Below, one piece after another: positions 9,000 through 16,281 of a stretch of 32,834 nt of DNA. Each line of letters opens with the position of its first letter. Position 1 is the first letter of the stretch. The DNA comes from CAKSST01 sp045535505. Lineage in GTDB: Bacteria > Bacillota > Clostridia > Oscillospirales > Acutalibacteraceae. Under the pieces are notes generated by a model that worked only from the letters and a program-made list of their open reading frames with translations, ran no database searches and was not told the DNA's origin. Made by a program: the position numbers and the translations under genes. The DNA lies in assembly GCA_045535505.1 (NCBI GenBank), contig JAZSLU010000001.1:1-32834 (forward strand). The letters are read 5' to 3'.

Positions 9000-10175
9000 T
9001 TACTTATTAGAAGAAACCAAAGACGACGCTTTATCCGTTGTGTACAATTTTATGGTCTGCTTTGTAACATCATCCCAATTATATTTACTGCAAACATACT
9101 TAGCCGCTGACGATTTTAATTTTTTAACAATTTTTTCATCATCGCAAAGCGCTTGCATTTTTATAAGCAAATCTTCGGTATTGCTTTTCTCGAAGCATAC
9201 ACCGCAATCCGATATAACCTGTGTGCACTCGGGAATATCGGAAGTTAAGCAACAGTTGCCAAAACTCATTGCCTCAAGCAGACTAAGCGGCATACCCTCT
9301 AAATCAGAAGGCAAAACATATATGTACGCATTACTATACAATTCTTCAAGCAATCTTCCTTGCACAAAGCCTGTAAAAATAATGTTTTTACAATCAGCCG
9401 CTTTGTTTTTTAAATATTCTTCATATTCCTTAGCATCAGACGAGCCACCTGCAATAACAAGTTTTTTATCGGTTTTTAGCTTTTTATATGCATCAATTAA
9501 ATAATGAATTCCTTTTTCGTTAACTAAGCGACCGAGATATAAAATATACCCGTCTTTTTCCAAACCATAACGCTCGGCAATCTCAACAGCAGGCAACAAA
9601 TTCGCCTCGCAAACGCCGTTAGGAATAAAGTTTGTTTTTCTGCCGTATGTCTTAATAAAATAATCTTGAACATTTTGGCTCAATACAATTATCTCATCAG
9701 CAAATTTTACAGCGCATTTTTCTCCAAAAAGTATATACTTTGATGCAAAGTTACCCCATTTTGCACGTTTATGGTCAAGACCGTGTATTGTTGCAATGCA
9801 TCTTTTACCAAAAAGTTTTGGCAACCAAAGCATCGCGCAAGGTCCCTCTGCATGAAAATGCACCACGTCATATTTTGAAAAAGCCGCAAAAACCGCCGCA
9901 AAAAAAGACGATGTCATAGCGGCTAATCCACGCTTCTCAATGGTAGGTACGCTAATTATGCGCACACCGTTATATATGTTTTTAGCGGTGCCATCAAACT
10001 CTGCACCGCTAATATGATGTCCCCTGCGATTATAACAAGCAACATGATGCCCCAACAAACTCATACGCGTTGCAAGTTGTTCAACAACAATTTCCACTCC
10101 GCCTTCTCGTGACGGAATGCGTTTGTGTCCAAGCATCGCAATGCGCAACTTTTCGTTGTTGCAAAAAGGCATCAT
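9000..10175 (-). CDS. GT4-family glycosyltransferase, rhamnosyltransferase-like N-terminus
   Basis: A 391-aa GT-B enzyme. The start RIAMLGHKRIPSREGGVEI resembles the N-terminal domain of rhamnosyl-type GT4 enzymes (DUF1972-like: GxxGxPxxxGGxE). The C-terminal domain has YLGRLVNEKGIHYLI and PSDLEGMPLSLLEAMSFG, the donor-binding E-x7-E region. The start overlaps the stop of the sugar-phosphate transferase by 4 bp (ATGA), implying translational coupling, so it may add the second sugar after the priming step. Position in the operon supports this, but the sugar is unknown. Confidence 0.9.
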   Translation of the reverse strand: MMPFCNNEKLRIAMLGHKRIPSREGGVEIVVEQLATRMSLLGHHVACYNRRGHHISGAEFDGTAKNIYNGVRIISVPTIEKRGLAAMTSSFFAAVFAAFSKYDVVHFHAEGPCAMLWLPKLFGKRCIATIHGLDHKRAKWGNFASKYILFGEKCAVKFADEIIVLSQNVQDYFIKTYGRKTNFIPNGVCEANLLPAVEIAERYGLEKDGYILYLGRLVNEKGIHYLIDAYKKLKTDKKLVIAGGSSDAKEYEEYLKNKAADCKNIIFTGFVQGRLLEELYSNAYIYVLPSDLEGMPLSLLEAMSFGNCCLTSDIPECTQVISDCGVCFEKSNTEDLLIKMQALCDDEKIVKKLKSSAAKYVCSKYNWDDVTKQTIKLYTTDKASSLVSSNK

Positions 10176-10846
10176 TCACCCTCCAAACTACATACCGCAC
10201 CAATGGTTTTTATCATAATTTTTATATCAAGCCAAAAATTACGCTGTCTAATATACTTAAGATCCAATTCAAGCCACTCGTCAAAATTCATACTGTTTCT
10301 TTTGGGCATTATCTGCCAAAGGCAAGTAATACCTGGCGTAACCGCCAAACGTTGCATTTGATACTCATTATACTGTTTAACCTCTCGTTCGATAGGCGGA
10401 CGAGGACCAACAATACTCATATCACCCTTTAAAACATTAAACAACTGAGGAAGTTCGTCAATGCTTGACCGCCTTATAAACTTGCCAAAACGTGTAATGC
10501 GCGGATCATTTTTAATTTTAAAAGCAGGACCCTCAACTTCATTTTTATCCAAAAGAGAGTCAAGCATATTTTCGGCATTTGGCACCATAGAACGAAATTT
10601 GTAGAACTTAAAGACTCGTTGGTTCTTACCCACTCGCTCCTGAACATATATTGCAGATGCACCGGGACTGTCCAAGCAAATGATAATACAAAGAACAACC
10701 ATTGGTATAAACAAAACAACTAAACCCAACAACGATACAACTATATCTATTATTCTTTTGAAAAAATTGTATAATTTTTTATCCTTAATTTGAACATCAA
10801 CCGCACTTGTAGTCGATGTCTCCAAAATTATCTCATTATTAACCAA
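10172..10846 (-). CDS. Priming undecaprenyl-phosphate sugar phosphotransferase
   Basis: A 224-aa bacterial sugar transferase (PF02397 type) of the short form: one membrane segment at about residues 35-60 and a cytosolic catalytic domain with KFYKFRSM, SIDELPQLFNVLKGDMS and IVGPRPP, ending in TCLWQI. It moves a sugar-1-phosphate from a nucleotide donor to undecaprenyl phosphate, the first committed step of repeat-unit assembly. The polytopic N-terminal half of WbaP-like enzymes is absent, as in EpsL/PglC-type proteins. A 4-bp overlap couples it to the next glycosyltransferase. Confidence 0.94.
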   Translation of the reverse strand: MVNNEIILETSTTSAVDVQIKDKKLYNFFKRIIDIVVSLLGLVVLFIPMVVLCIIICLDSPGASAIYVQERVGKNQRVFKFYKFRSMVPNAENMLDSLLDKNEVEGPAFKIKNDPRITRFGKFIRRSSIDELPQLFNVLKGDMSIVGPRPPIEREVKQYNEYQMQRLAVTPGITCLWQIMPKRNSMNFDEWLELDLKYIRQRNFWLDIKIMIKTIGAVCSLEGE

Positions 10847-10886
10847 AATTTACAAGCCCTTCTCCAATTACTTGTTATAGGATATG

Positions 10887-11876
10887 CTAATTTTGTTGTA
10901 CATAGAACAAATCTATTACTGTTTGTTCAATTGAATCCTCGTTAGGATAAAATTCAATAAATTTATCACCTCGAACATTTTTACCCTCAACGGTTTTAAT
11001 ACCATCAAACGAAAATTCAGAAAACTTTTTTGTCAAGTCTTGCAGTTGTGTAATTGAGCGGTCAGAAACAATGCAACCATCTAACTCAATAGAAGCATCA
11101 ATCAAAAACTGCTCATTTTCTTCAACTTTTTGCAAAAACTTTTTTTGTAAAGCATCAATATACTGGCGCTGACGTTGCATTCTTGTACTGTTAGTGCTAT
11201 CTTCAAGTCCATAACGTGTACGCACGTAATGTAAAGCCTGTTGACCCGTTAAAGTCACAGTCTGTCCTTTAATCAGACTATCGTCAACACCTGTAAAATC
11301 ATCCAACACCGTTACCTGCACTCCGCCTACAAGGTCATTGATCTTTGGAACAGAGTCCATGGTCAGCGAAACATAATGATTAATCTGCACACCAAGCAGC
11401 AAATCACTTACGGCGTCAGCTGTGTTTCTGCAACTCACTTCCTTGCCGTTGCCATAAGAATGCGCAAGAGCAATCTGCTTAATTACAGAACCAACCTTTT
11501 GTCCCGCAACACCAAGAATATTAATTTGTGCCATAGTGTCACGGTTAATATGTATTGCTGAACATTTTCTGTTATTGTTGTCAAAAACAAACAACATTAA
11601 AAAGTCAGCTTGATAGTCATTGTTGTATGAATCCGCCTTAATATCTGCATCAAATTTGTCAAGACCCATAACCAAAAAGGTTTCAATGTTTTCCTTTTTT
11701 TCATATACGGTTCCGTTATATTCAACGCTTGTATCAAATTCTTCGTCATCAGCATATTTACCCTGATGCTTTTCCCACACACTTATGCCCAGCAATACCG
11801 ATGAAAAGAGAAAAACAGCCACCAAACAAATTACTATAATTTTAAAAATTCCTTTGTTTTGCCCAGTTTCTCTCAT
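10887..11876 (-). CDS. LytR-CpsA-Psr (LCP) family wall-polymer ligase
   Basis: A 329-aa protein with a short cytosolic tail, one membrane anchor (about residues 11-31) and an extracellular LCP domain. The conserved features are QADFLMLFVFD, INRDTM and the Arg-rich RTRYGLEDSTNSTRMQRQRQ, which in the family bind the polyprenyl pyrophosphate. LCP enzymes attach lipid-linked polymers such as capsule or teichoic acid to peptidoglycan. Its place in this operon suggests that the polysaccharide made here is covalently bound to the wall. Confidence 0.93.
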   Translation of the reverse strand: MRETGQNKGIFKIIVICLVAVFLFSSVLLGISVWEKHQGKYADDEEFDTSVEYNGTVYEKKENIETFLVMGLDKFDADIKADSYNNDYQADFLMLFVFDNNNRKCSAIHINRDTMAQINILGVAGQKVGSVIKQIALAHSYGNGKEVSCRNTADAVSDLLLGVQINHYVSLTMDSVPKINDLVGGVQVTVLDDFTGVDDSLIKGQTVTLTGQQALHYVRTRYGLEDSTNSTRMQRQRQYIDALQKKFLQKVEENEQFLIDASIELDGCIVSDRSITQLQDLTKKFSEFSFDGIKTVEGKNVRGDKFIEFYPNEDSIEQTVIDLFYVQQN

Positions 11877-11897
11877 AATTACCGTTCCTCTTCTAAA

Positions 11898-12575
11898 TTA
11901 GTTTGCCTTAGCAGATTTACACTTTTTGAAAACAATTAAGAGTGAAATTGCAGATACAGCCATAATTGCAACATACCAAACAATATTAACGTTATCCTGT
12001 GTTGCAGGTGATGTGCCTTCTACAGCTGTGTTAACAACGATAGCAAAGGGTGAAAAATCTTCTTCAGTAAACTCAAGATGTTGGCCGTTTTGGGTAACCT
12101 TTGCATCTTCTACAACGCGCCACTCGCCATTATAATAGTGAAGCAAACAAACAAAGTTTTTAAGGGTATCAGCTTTTAAAACAATATCAAAATGACCATG
12201 GTCTTCATGAGCATCACAACCAACCGAGCTAATATCAAACATATCGCTCACAGCCAAATCAGAAACCTTAGCGCCGCTTTTTTTGGCAGCATCAGCAACC
12301 TTTTTGTTAAGCTTTGAGAGGTCTTCAGTTTTAATAATGATGCCGTAAGCTTCCTCAAGCTTTTTATGATTTTTTTCAGAAAGGTCGTCTCTGTCTGCAT
12401 AAGCAGTAATAATCAATCTGGCAACACAATCTTCGTCCTCATTTTTTGCACCTACCAACTGGGGTGCGCTGTTGTTAGAAGGGCTCTCAACAAAGCTTCC
12501 CAATTCTGCAGAAGCGGTAAGGCATAAACCTAAAACCAAAACCAATGTTAAAACAAGTGCTACAATTTTTTTCAT
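11898..12575 (-). CDS. Secreted surface protein with degenerate sortase-like tail, function unknown
   Basis: A 225-aa protein. Residues 1-23 form a clear signal peptide (KKIVALVLTLVLVLGLCLTASA). The mature part includes a small beta-rich segment ending in FSPFAIVV, a pattern often seen just before the anchor in clostridial wall proteins. The C-terminus has a sorting-signal layout: SPATQ (residues 189-193), a hydrophobic stretch, then KKCKSAKAN. The usual residue after Thr is Gly, here Gln, so cleavage by a normal sortase is doubtful and the tail may act as a plain membrane anchor. It lies between the LCP and phosphatase genes, so it may help present or regulate the polysaccharide; no function is claimed. 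Confidence 0.75.
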   Translation of the reverse strand: MKKIVALVLTLVLVLGLCLTASAELGSFVESPSNNSAPQLVGAKNEDEDCVARLIITAYADRDDLSEKNHKKLEEAYGIIIKTEDLSKLNKKVADAAKKSGAKVSDLAVSDMFDISSVGCDAHEDHGHFDIVLKADTLKNFVCLLHYYNGEWRVVEDAKVTQNGQHLEFTEEDFSPFAIVVNTAVEGTSPATQDNVNIVWYVAIMAVSAISLLIVFKKCKSAKAN

Positions 12576-12617
12576 TTTGATTTCTCCTTTTCGTGTAACG
12601 AAAAATTATTGTAAAAT

Positions 12618-13310
12618 TTATTTATCAAGCAAGATTAAGCCCTGCTCATTAAACCGATTAATAAACTCTTTGCCGTATTTTTTTGCCAAAAAGCAAAGCG
12701 CTTTATCTATTTGCGGCTGTCTTGATGTTGAATTATGACAATCGCTTCCCAAAAAGCAAACTGCTCCGCTCTCAATAAGCCTACAAATTTTTGCTCTGAC
12801 AAAAAGGTGGTCAAAACAGTTAGCGTTTATTTGCATCAAAACTCCGCTATGATACAACCTTTGCAAAACTTTTAAGTTATTTTTAGAAACATACCTTTCA
12901 ATATGTGCAATAACTATCGTAACATTGCTTGTTAACGCCATCTCTTCAAGTTCTCTTACAGTATATTCCGTCCATCTTGAAAATGGCATCTCCAAAAGCA
13001 AAATTAAGGTGCCCTCTATACAAAGTTTTTCAAGCTTTTCAAGTTTGCTTATACCACTGTAATATTTTACCTCTGCTCCCAAGATAATATCAGGTAAACT
13101 CTCATTTGTTTTTTTGCAAAGTATATCATAAGTTTGACGACGTCTTTGTAAAAATTTGTCAACCGACTCATTATTTGCTACAAAATGAGGCGTTGCAATA
13201 ACACGTTTTACGCCTTGTTGCGAAAGCATTTTAAGCATTAATACACTCTCGTCACAATCTGAACTTCCGTCATCCATCTTAGGTAATATATGAGTATGCC
13301 AATCTATCAT
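12618..13310 (-). CDS. cpsB: CpsB/YwqE-type protein-tyrosine phosphatase (PHP fold)
   Basis: A 230-aa PHP-family protein with metal-binding motifs in order: MIDWHTHILPKMDDGS (His5, His7, Asp13), ATPHFV, GAEVKYY, IAHIERY and LGSDCHN. Length and motif order match CpsB/Wzb-like manganese-dependent phosphatases that dephosphorylate the Tyr cluster of the partner BY-kinase and so set polymer length or amount. The start overlaps the stop of the kinase gene by 4 bp, the usual pairing. Confidence 0.93.
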   Translation of the reverse strand: MIDWHTHILPKMDDGSSDCDESVLMLKMLSQQGVKRVIATPHFVANNESVDKFLQRRRQTYDILCKKTNESLPDIILGAEVKYYSGISKLEKLEKLCIEGTLILLLEMPFSRWTEYTVRELEEMALTSNVTIVIAHIERYVSKNNLKVLQRLYHSGVLMQINANCFDHLFVRAKICRLIESGAVCFLGSDCHNSTSRQPQIDKALCFLAKKYGKEFINRFNEQGLILLDK

Positions 13311-14047
13311 ATACCGTTTTTGCCAACTCCGCTTTGATAGTAACGATATTTTTTATATTTACCATAAGAAAAACCGCCTATTTTAGACTCGTTCAATACA
13401 CATCCCAGCACCTTAATGTTTGAAATGTCCATTTGTCTGTAACAGTTTTCAAGTTCTTTTTTCTCGGTGTAGTTTTCACGTATGACTAAAACCATACCGG
13501 TAATAAAAGGTGCAACTGACAACGCATCCGAAACAATGTTAATGGGCGGAAGGTCAATGATTATGTAATCAAAATTGCCTTTTAAATCATCCAATATAGT
13601 TTGCATTCTGGGTGAACCTAAAAGTTCAGATGGGTTTGGAGGAATTTCACCCGATGGGATGACGTACAAAGTATCAATCAGACTGGACTGGAAATCGCGC
13701 AACTGAGCGCCGTTGCCCATAAGCAGATTTGTAAGACCGGGCTTAGAATGAATGCCCAACTTTTTGGCAATAGACGGAATTCGCAAATCGCCGTCAATCA
13801 AAAGAACCCTCTTGCCTTTTTCTGCAATTACATAAGCAAGGTTAATTGCCGTTGTGCTTTTTCCCTCACCTCTTATTGAGCTGGTAATACCGATAACCGA
13901 GCAACTCTCATCTTGCGGTAAAGTAAAATCAAGATTTGTTCTAAGCAGCTTATACTGTTCTGTTGCCGTGAATTCAAGATTTTTATGCAATGTCTTTTTA
14001 TTAACAGACGATGTGCTTCTTTTATGTTTAGTTTTTAATATGCTCAT
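13307..14047 (-). CDS. cpsD: CpsD/CapB-type bacterial tyrosine kinase
   Basis: A 246-aa BY-kinase. Walker A is SSIRGEGKST (about residues 56-65), Walker A' is VLLIDGDLR (81-89) and Walker B is YIIIDLPP (161-168). The C-terminus carries the autophosphorylated Tyr cluster: Tyr228, 231, 234, 236 and 237. In Firmicutes this cytosolic kinase works with a separate membrane activator, here the next gene upstream, to control polysaccharide polymerisation and export. The phosphatase gene overlaps its 3' end. Confidence 0.94.
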   Translation of the reverse strand: MSILKTKHKRSTSSVNKKTLHKNLEFTATEQYKLLRTNLDFTLPQDESCSVIGITSSIRGEGKSTTAINLAYVIAEKGKRVLLIDGDLRIPSIAKKLGIHSKPGLTNLLMGNGAQLRDFQSSLIDTLYVIPSGEIPPNPSELLGSPRMQTILDDLKGNFDYIIIDLPPINIVSDALSVAPFITGMVLVIRENYTEKKELENCYRQMDISNIKVLGCVLNESKIGGFSYGKYKKYRYYQSGVGKNGI

Positions 14048-14060
14048 AACCTACGCCCCC

Positions 14061-14825
14061 TTACTTGTTGTGTTTGCGGCTCTTATATGAGTAATAAGAA
14101 TATTGTTTGCCGCCTGCATTCACAAGGTCGGGAATCCTTGCCAAAATGGGACACTCATAAGTTCTGATAATATATTCTTCATCATGAATGGTATCGTCAG
14201 TCAAAGCAACTATCACAAAAATTATAACGCTTACAAAAACGCCTAAAACGAAACCCAAAGCCGAGTAAGCCGTAACGCTTGGTGATATTTTTTCAAGGTC
14301 GGGTACTGCAAAATCAACAACCTCCATTGAAGCACCATCAATAATCTCGGCAATTCGTACTGGCAACACCTGTGCAATACTGTTTGCAATTCTTGATGCC
14401 TCATAAGGATTGGTTGAAATAATCTCTATGCGCATAACCTCAGTGCCTTCGGCAGATTCGGTTTCAATCATCTTTGCAAGTTCTTCAATTTCATAATTAA
14501 CATTTGCTTTTTCTTTTACACGTTCAAGCGTGGTTCTGTTTTCCAGCAAAACACCATAAGTTTTAACCAAACTTTGAGCAGCGCTTATTTCAGATGAGCT
14601 TATACTAAAACTTGTGTTGCCTAAAGAAAAGGAACTGTTGTTTACATACAATAAAATTTGTGACGAATATTTTGGTTTTATAAGAAAGCATGAAACGCAA
14701 AAGCCCATAACTGCTACAATAACACCGCAAAGAATTATTGCCCACAATTTGCTCCATAATGTTCTAAAAACATGCACAACGTCTATGCTGTAATATTCAG
14801 CCGCAAGATTTTCTCTTTTTTCCAT
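14061..14825 (-). CDS. cpsC: CpsC/CapA-type polysaccharide co-polymerase and kinase activator
   Basis: A 254-aa Wzz-family membrane protein, first gene of the operon. It has two membrane segments (about residues 34-53 and 195-218) around an extracellular helical domain that includes ASRIANSIAQVLPVRI, and a proline-containing juxtamembrane stretch (PDLEKISPSVTAYSALGF). The cytosolic tail after the second segment is the part that activates the CpsD kinase in the Firmicutes type. It is followed 13 bp later by the kinase gene. It probably sets chain length. Confidence 0.9.
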   Translation of the reverse strand: MEKRENLAAEYYSIDVVHVFRTLWSKLWAIILCGVIVAVMGFCVSCFLIKPKYSSQILLYVNNSSFSLGNTSFSISSSEISAAQSLVKTYGVLLENRTTLERVKEKANVNYEIEELAKMIETESAEGTEVMRIEIISTNPYEASRIANSIAQVLPVRIAEIIDGASMEVVDFAVPDLEKISPSVTAYSALGFVLGVFVSVIIFVIVALTDDTIHDEEYIIRTYECPILARIPDLVNAGGKQYSYYSYKSRKHNK

Positions 14826-14924
14826 TAATTATTTTACGCTCCTTCAAAGTGTACGGATAAAACAAAGCCGTAAAAATGTGAATAAATATAAACAGACATA
14901 ATAATCTCAATAATGCGTATATTA

Positions 14925-14953
14925 ATTATATATCTTATTTACATAAAGTGCAA
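14925..14953 (-). promoter_or_regulatory. Promoter of the polysaccharide operon
   Basis: On the minus strand, -35 TTGCAC (14948-14953), a 17-bp spacer and -10 TATAAT (14925-14930). Predicted transcription start is near 14917, giving a leader of about 90 nt before the cpsC-like gene. It is the only strong promoter seen for the whole 14.8-kb operon. Confidence 0.8.
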
Positions 14954-14969
14954 CCTATATTCAAAGTAA

Positions 14970-14982
14970 AATTGTAACAATT
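14970..14982. promoter_or_regulatory. Palindrome AATTGT-A-ACAATT upstream of the operon promoter
   Basis: A perfect 6-1-6 inverted repeat 16 bp upstream of the -35 of the polysaccharide operon promoter. The position fits an activator or repressor site. The binding protein is unknown; the neighbouring XRE protein is one candidate, though its own putative operator has a different sequence. Confidence 0.4.
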
Positions 14983-15044
14983 TTGTCACATTAAGTTGTA
15001 AATAATCACAAAAAGTCGAAAATATGCCATATTGGGATTTTATT

Positions 15045-15065
15045 ATTATACCATTGTGGTATAAT
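15045..15065. promoter_or_regulatory. Promoter/operator palindrome of the XRE gene
   Basis: Perfect inverted repeat ATTATACCA-TTG-TGGTATAAT (9-3-9). Its right arm contains a consensus -10 TATAAT (15060-15065) facing the XRE gene, 21 bp before the start codon. A dimeric repressor bound here would block RNA polymerase, so negative autoregulation is likely. No strong -35 was found at 17 bp. Confidence 0.7.
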
Positions 15066-15086
15066 GTTGTCAAGGAGAGATTGTTT

Positions 15087-15263
15087 ATGCGTTTAAAAGA
15101 AATTCGAACCGCAAAAGGCATATCCCAATTAAAACTTGCTATGGACCTTAATACAAGCCAAAACACCATAAGCCGATACGAAACAGGAGACCGGGAACCA
15201 GGCATTACCGAACTTATAAAAACAGCCGACTATTTTAACGTTTCCATTGATTATTTGTTATAA
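15087..15263 (+). CDS. Small XRE-family HTH transcriptional regulator
   Basis: A 58-aa protein that is essentially one Cro/CI-type helix-turn-helix: LKEIRTAKGISQLKLAMDL, then TSQNTISRYETGDREPG and a closing helix ending VSIDYLL. The start chosen is ATG 15087, preceded by AAGGAGAG; an in-frame upstream extension would include the promoter palindrome and is unlikely. With no effector domain it probably acts as a dimer. It is divergent from the polysaccharide operon (261 bp apart), so it may regulate that operon as well as itself; this is inferred. Confidence 0.88.
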   Translation: MRLKEIRTAKGISQLKLAMDLNTSQNTISRYETGDREPGITELIKTADYFNVSIDYLL

Positions 15264-15280
15264 CGAACAAATGATCCCAG

Positions 15281-15324
15281 AATAGCAAAATGAACCGATA
15301 AATTAATCGGTTCATTTTGCTATT
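15281..15324. terminator. Bidirectional terminator between XRE and MBL-fold genes
   Basis: Perfect 19-bp stem: AATAGCAAAATGAACCGAT pairs with its complement after the 6-nt loop AAATTA, followed by TTTT on the plus side and flanked by A residues on the other. It lies between convergent genes and touches the stop codon of the MBL gene. Confidence 0.9.
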
Positions 15325-15325
15325 T

Positions 15326-16192
15326 TTATAGTAGTTCTTTTTCAATCAAACTTATCATTATGTTTGTGTTAAGCGTTATTGCGTCAATCGGATAAATTTC
15401 CTTAACATAGCCGTGATAAACCTCGTCTATAAACGCTTTTGCAATATCTTCTTTAGACATCCCGCTCTTCAACTTTATAACAATATCTTTCGCCGCACTT
15501 TTTGCACTCTGTTTTGCTCGGCTAATATAAAGCTTTGTCTGCTCCCCTTTCAATACTCCGTAATGCGGCACCAAAACTTGTTCAACATCAAGTCTTGCCG
15601 CTTTTTCAATAGACTCAAGCGCCATGTTGTATCCTACAAGATAACTGGGTAAAACATCATCTGCGCCATTGTAAACACCAACAGTTTCACTGCCAAGTAA
15701 AAGTTTATGCTCTGCACAGTAATAACCTACCGAGCATTTTGTATGACCGGGCAACTCAACAGCAACAAACTCCATATTTCCCGCTTTAATTACATCACCG
15801 TCACGAACAGCAATATCAACCTTTAAATCATCAATCAAATCTTCATATTCCAAAATACCGCAAGTCTTTGCAAACTTGCCGTCAAGTTCACGCATTAAGG
15901 CTTTTGCAGTAGGTTTAGCAAAAATTTTAGCAGCATACTCCCCTGCCACAACCTTAGCGTTCGGCCAATATTTTAATGCATACGCCGAGCCTAATGCGTG
16001 GTCATAATGCGAATGTGTCAGAAAAATAAAATCAAGACTGCGTTGGCCCAAAATTTCTTTAATTTTTTCGGCAACGGCATATCCGGTAAAAGCAAAACCC
16101 GAATCATACATTATTGCCGTTTTTTCGTCGTCAATCAAGAATGCGCTGTCAGCGCTGTGTGCGCGTACATCATAAATTTTTATATTACTCAT
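15326..16192 (-). CDS. MBL-fold metallohydrolase
   Basis: A 288-aa metallo-beta-lactamase fold protein. The metal site is visible as FLTHSHYDHALGS (HxHxDH), ELPGHTKCSVGYY, GSETVG and VPHYG. Members hydrolyse very different substrates (thioesters, lactones, phosphodiesters), so the substrate is not assigned. The start is supported by AGGAG 7 nt upstream. The gene stands alone: a terminator on each side and a -35-like TTGACA at 16235-16240 with only a weak -10. Confidence 0.85.
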   Translation of the reverse strand: MSNIKIYDVRAHSADSAFLIDDEKTAIMYDSGFAFTGYAVAEKIKEILGQRSLDFIFLTHSHYDHALGSAYALKYWPNAKVVAGEYAAKIFAKPTAKALMRELDGKFAKTCGILEYEDLIDDLKVDIAVRDGDVIKAGNMEFVAVELPGHTKCSVGYYCAEHKLLLGSETVGVYNGADDVLPSYLVGYNMALESIEKAARLDVEQVLVPHYGVLKGEQTKLYISRAKQSAKSAAKDIVIKLKSGMSKEDIAKAFIDEVYHGYVKEIYPIDAITLNTNIMISLIEKELL

Positions 16193-16251
16193 TATGGTCT
16201 CCTAAAATTTTCTACTAAAAAATATATCACACAGTGTCAAATTTTGCAATA

Positions 16252-16278
16252 AAAAAACCGCTTGTACAGCGGTTTTTT
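16252..16278 (-). terminator. Terminator after the Na/Pi cotransporter gene
   Basis: Stem AAAAAACCGC / GCGGTTTTTT with loop TTGTACA, beginning 4 bp past the cotransporter stop codon. The symmetric A/T tails would also work in the other direction. Confidence 0.88.
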
Positions 16279-16281
16279 AGT

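Noticed and set aside
14939..15205. Open frame on the minus strand between the polysaccharide operon and the XRE gene
   Set aside because: It overlaps both promoters and palindromes, has no SD and no recognisable protein pattern.
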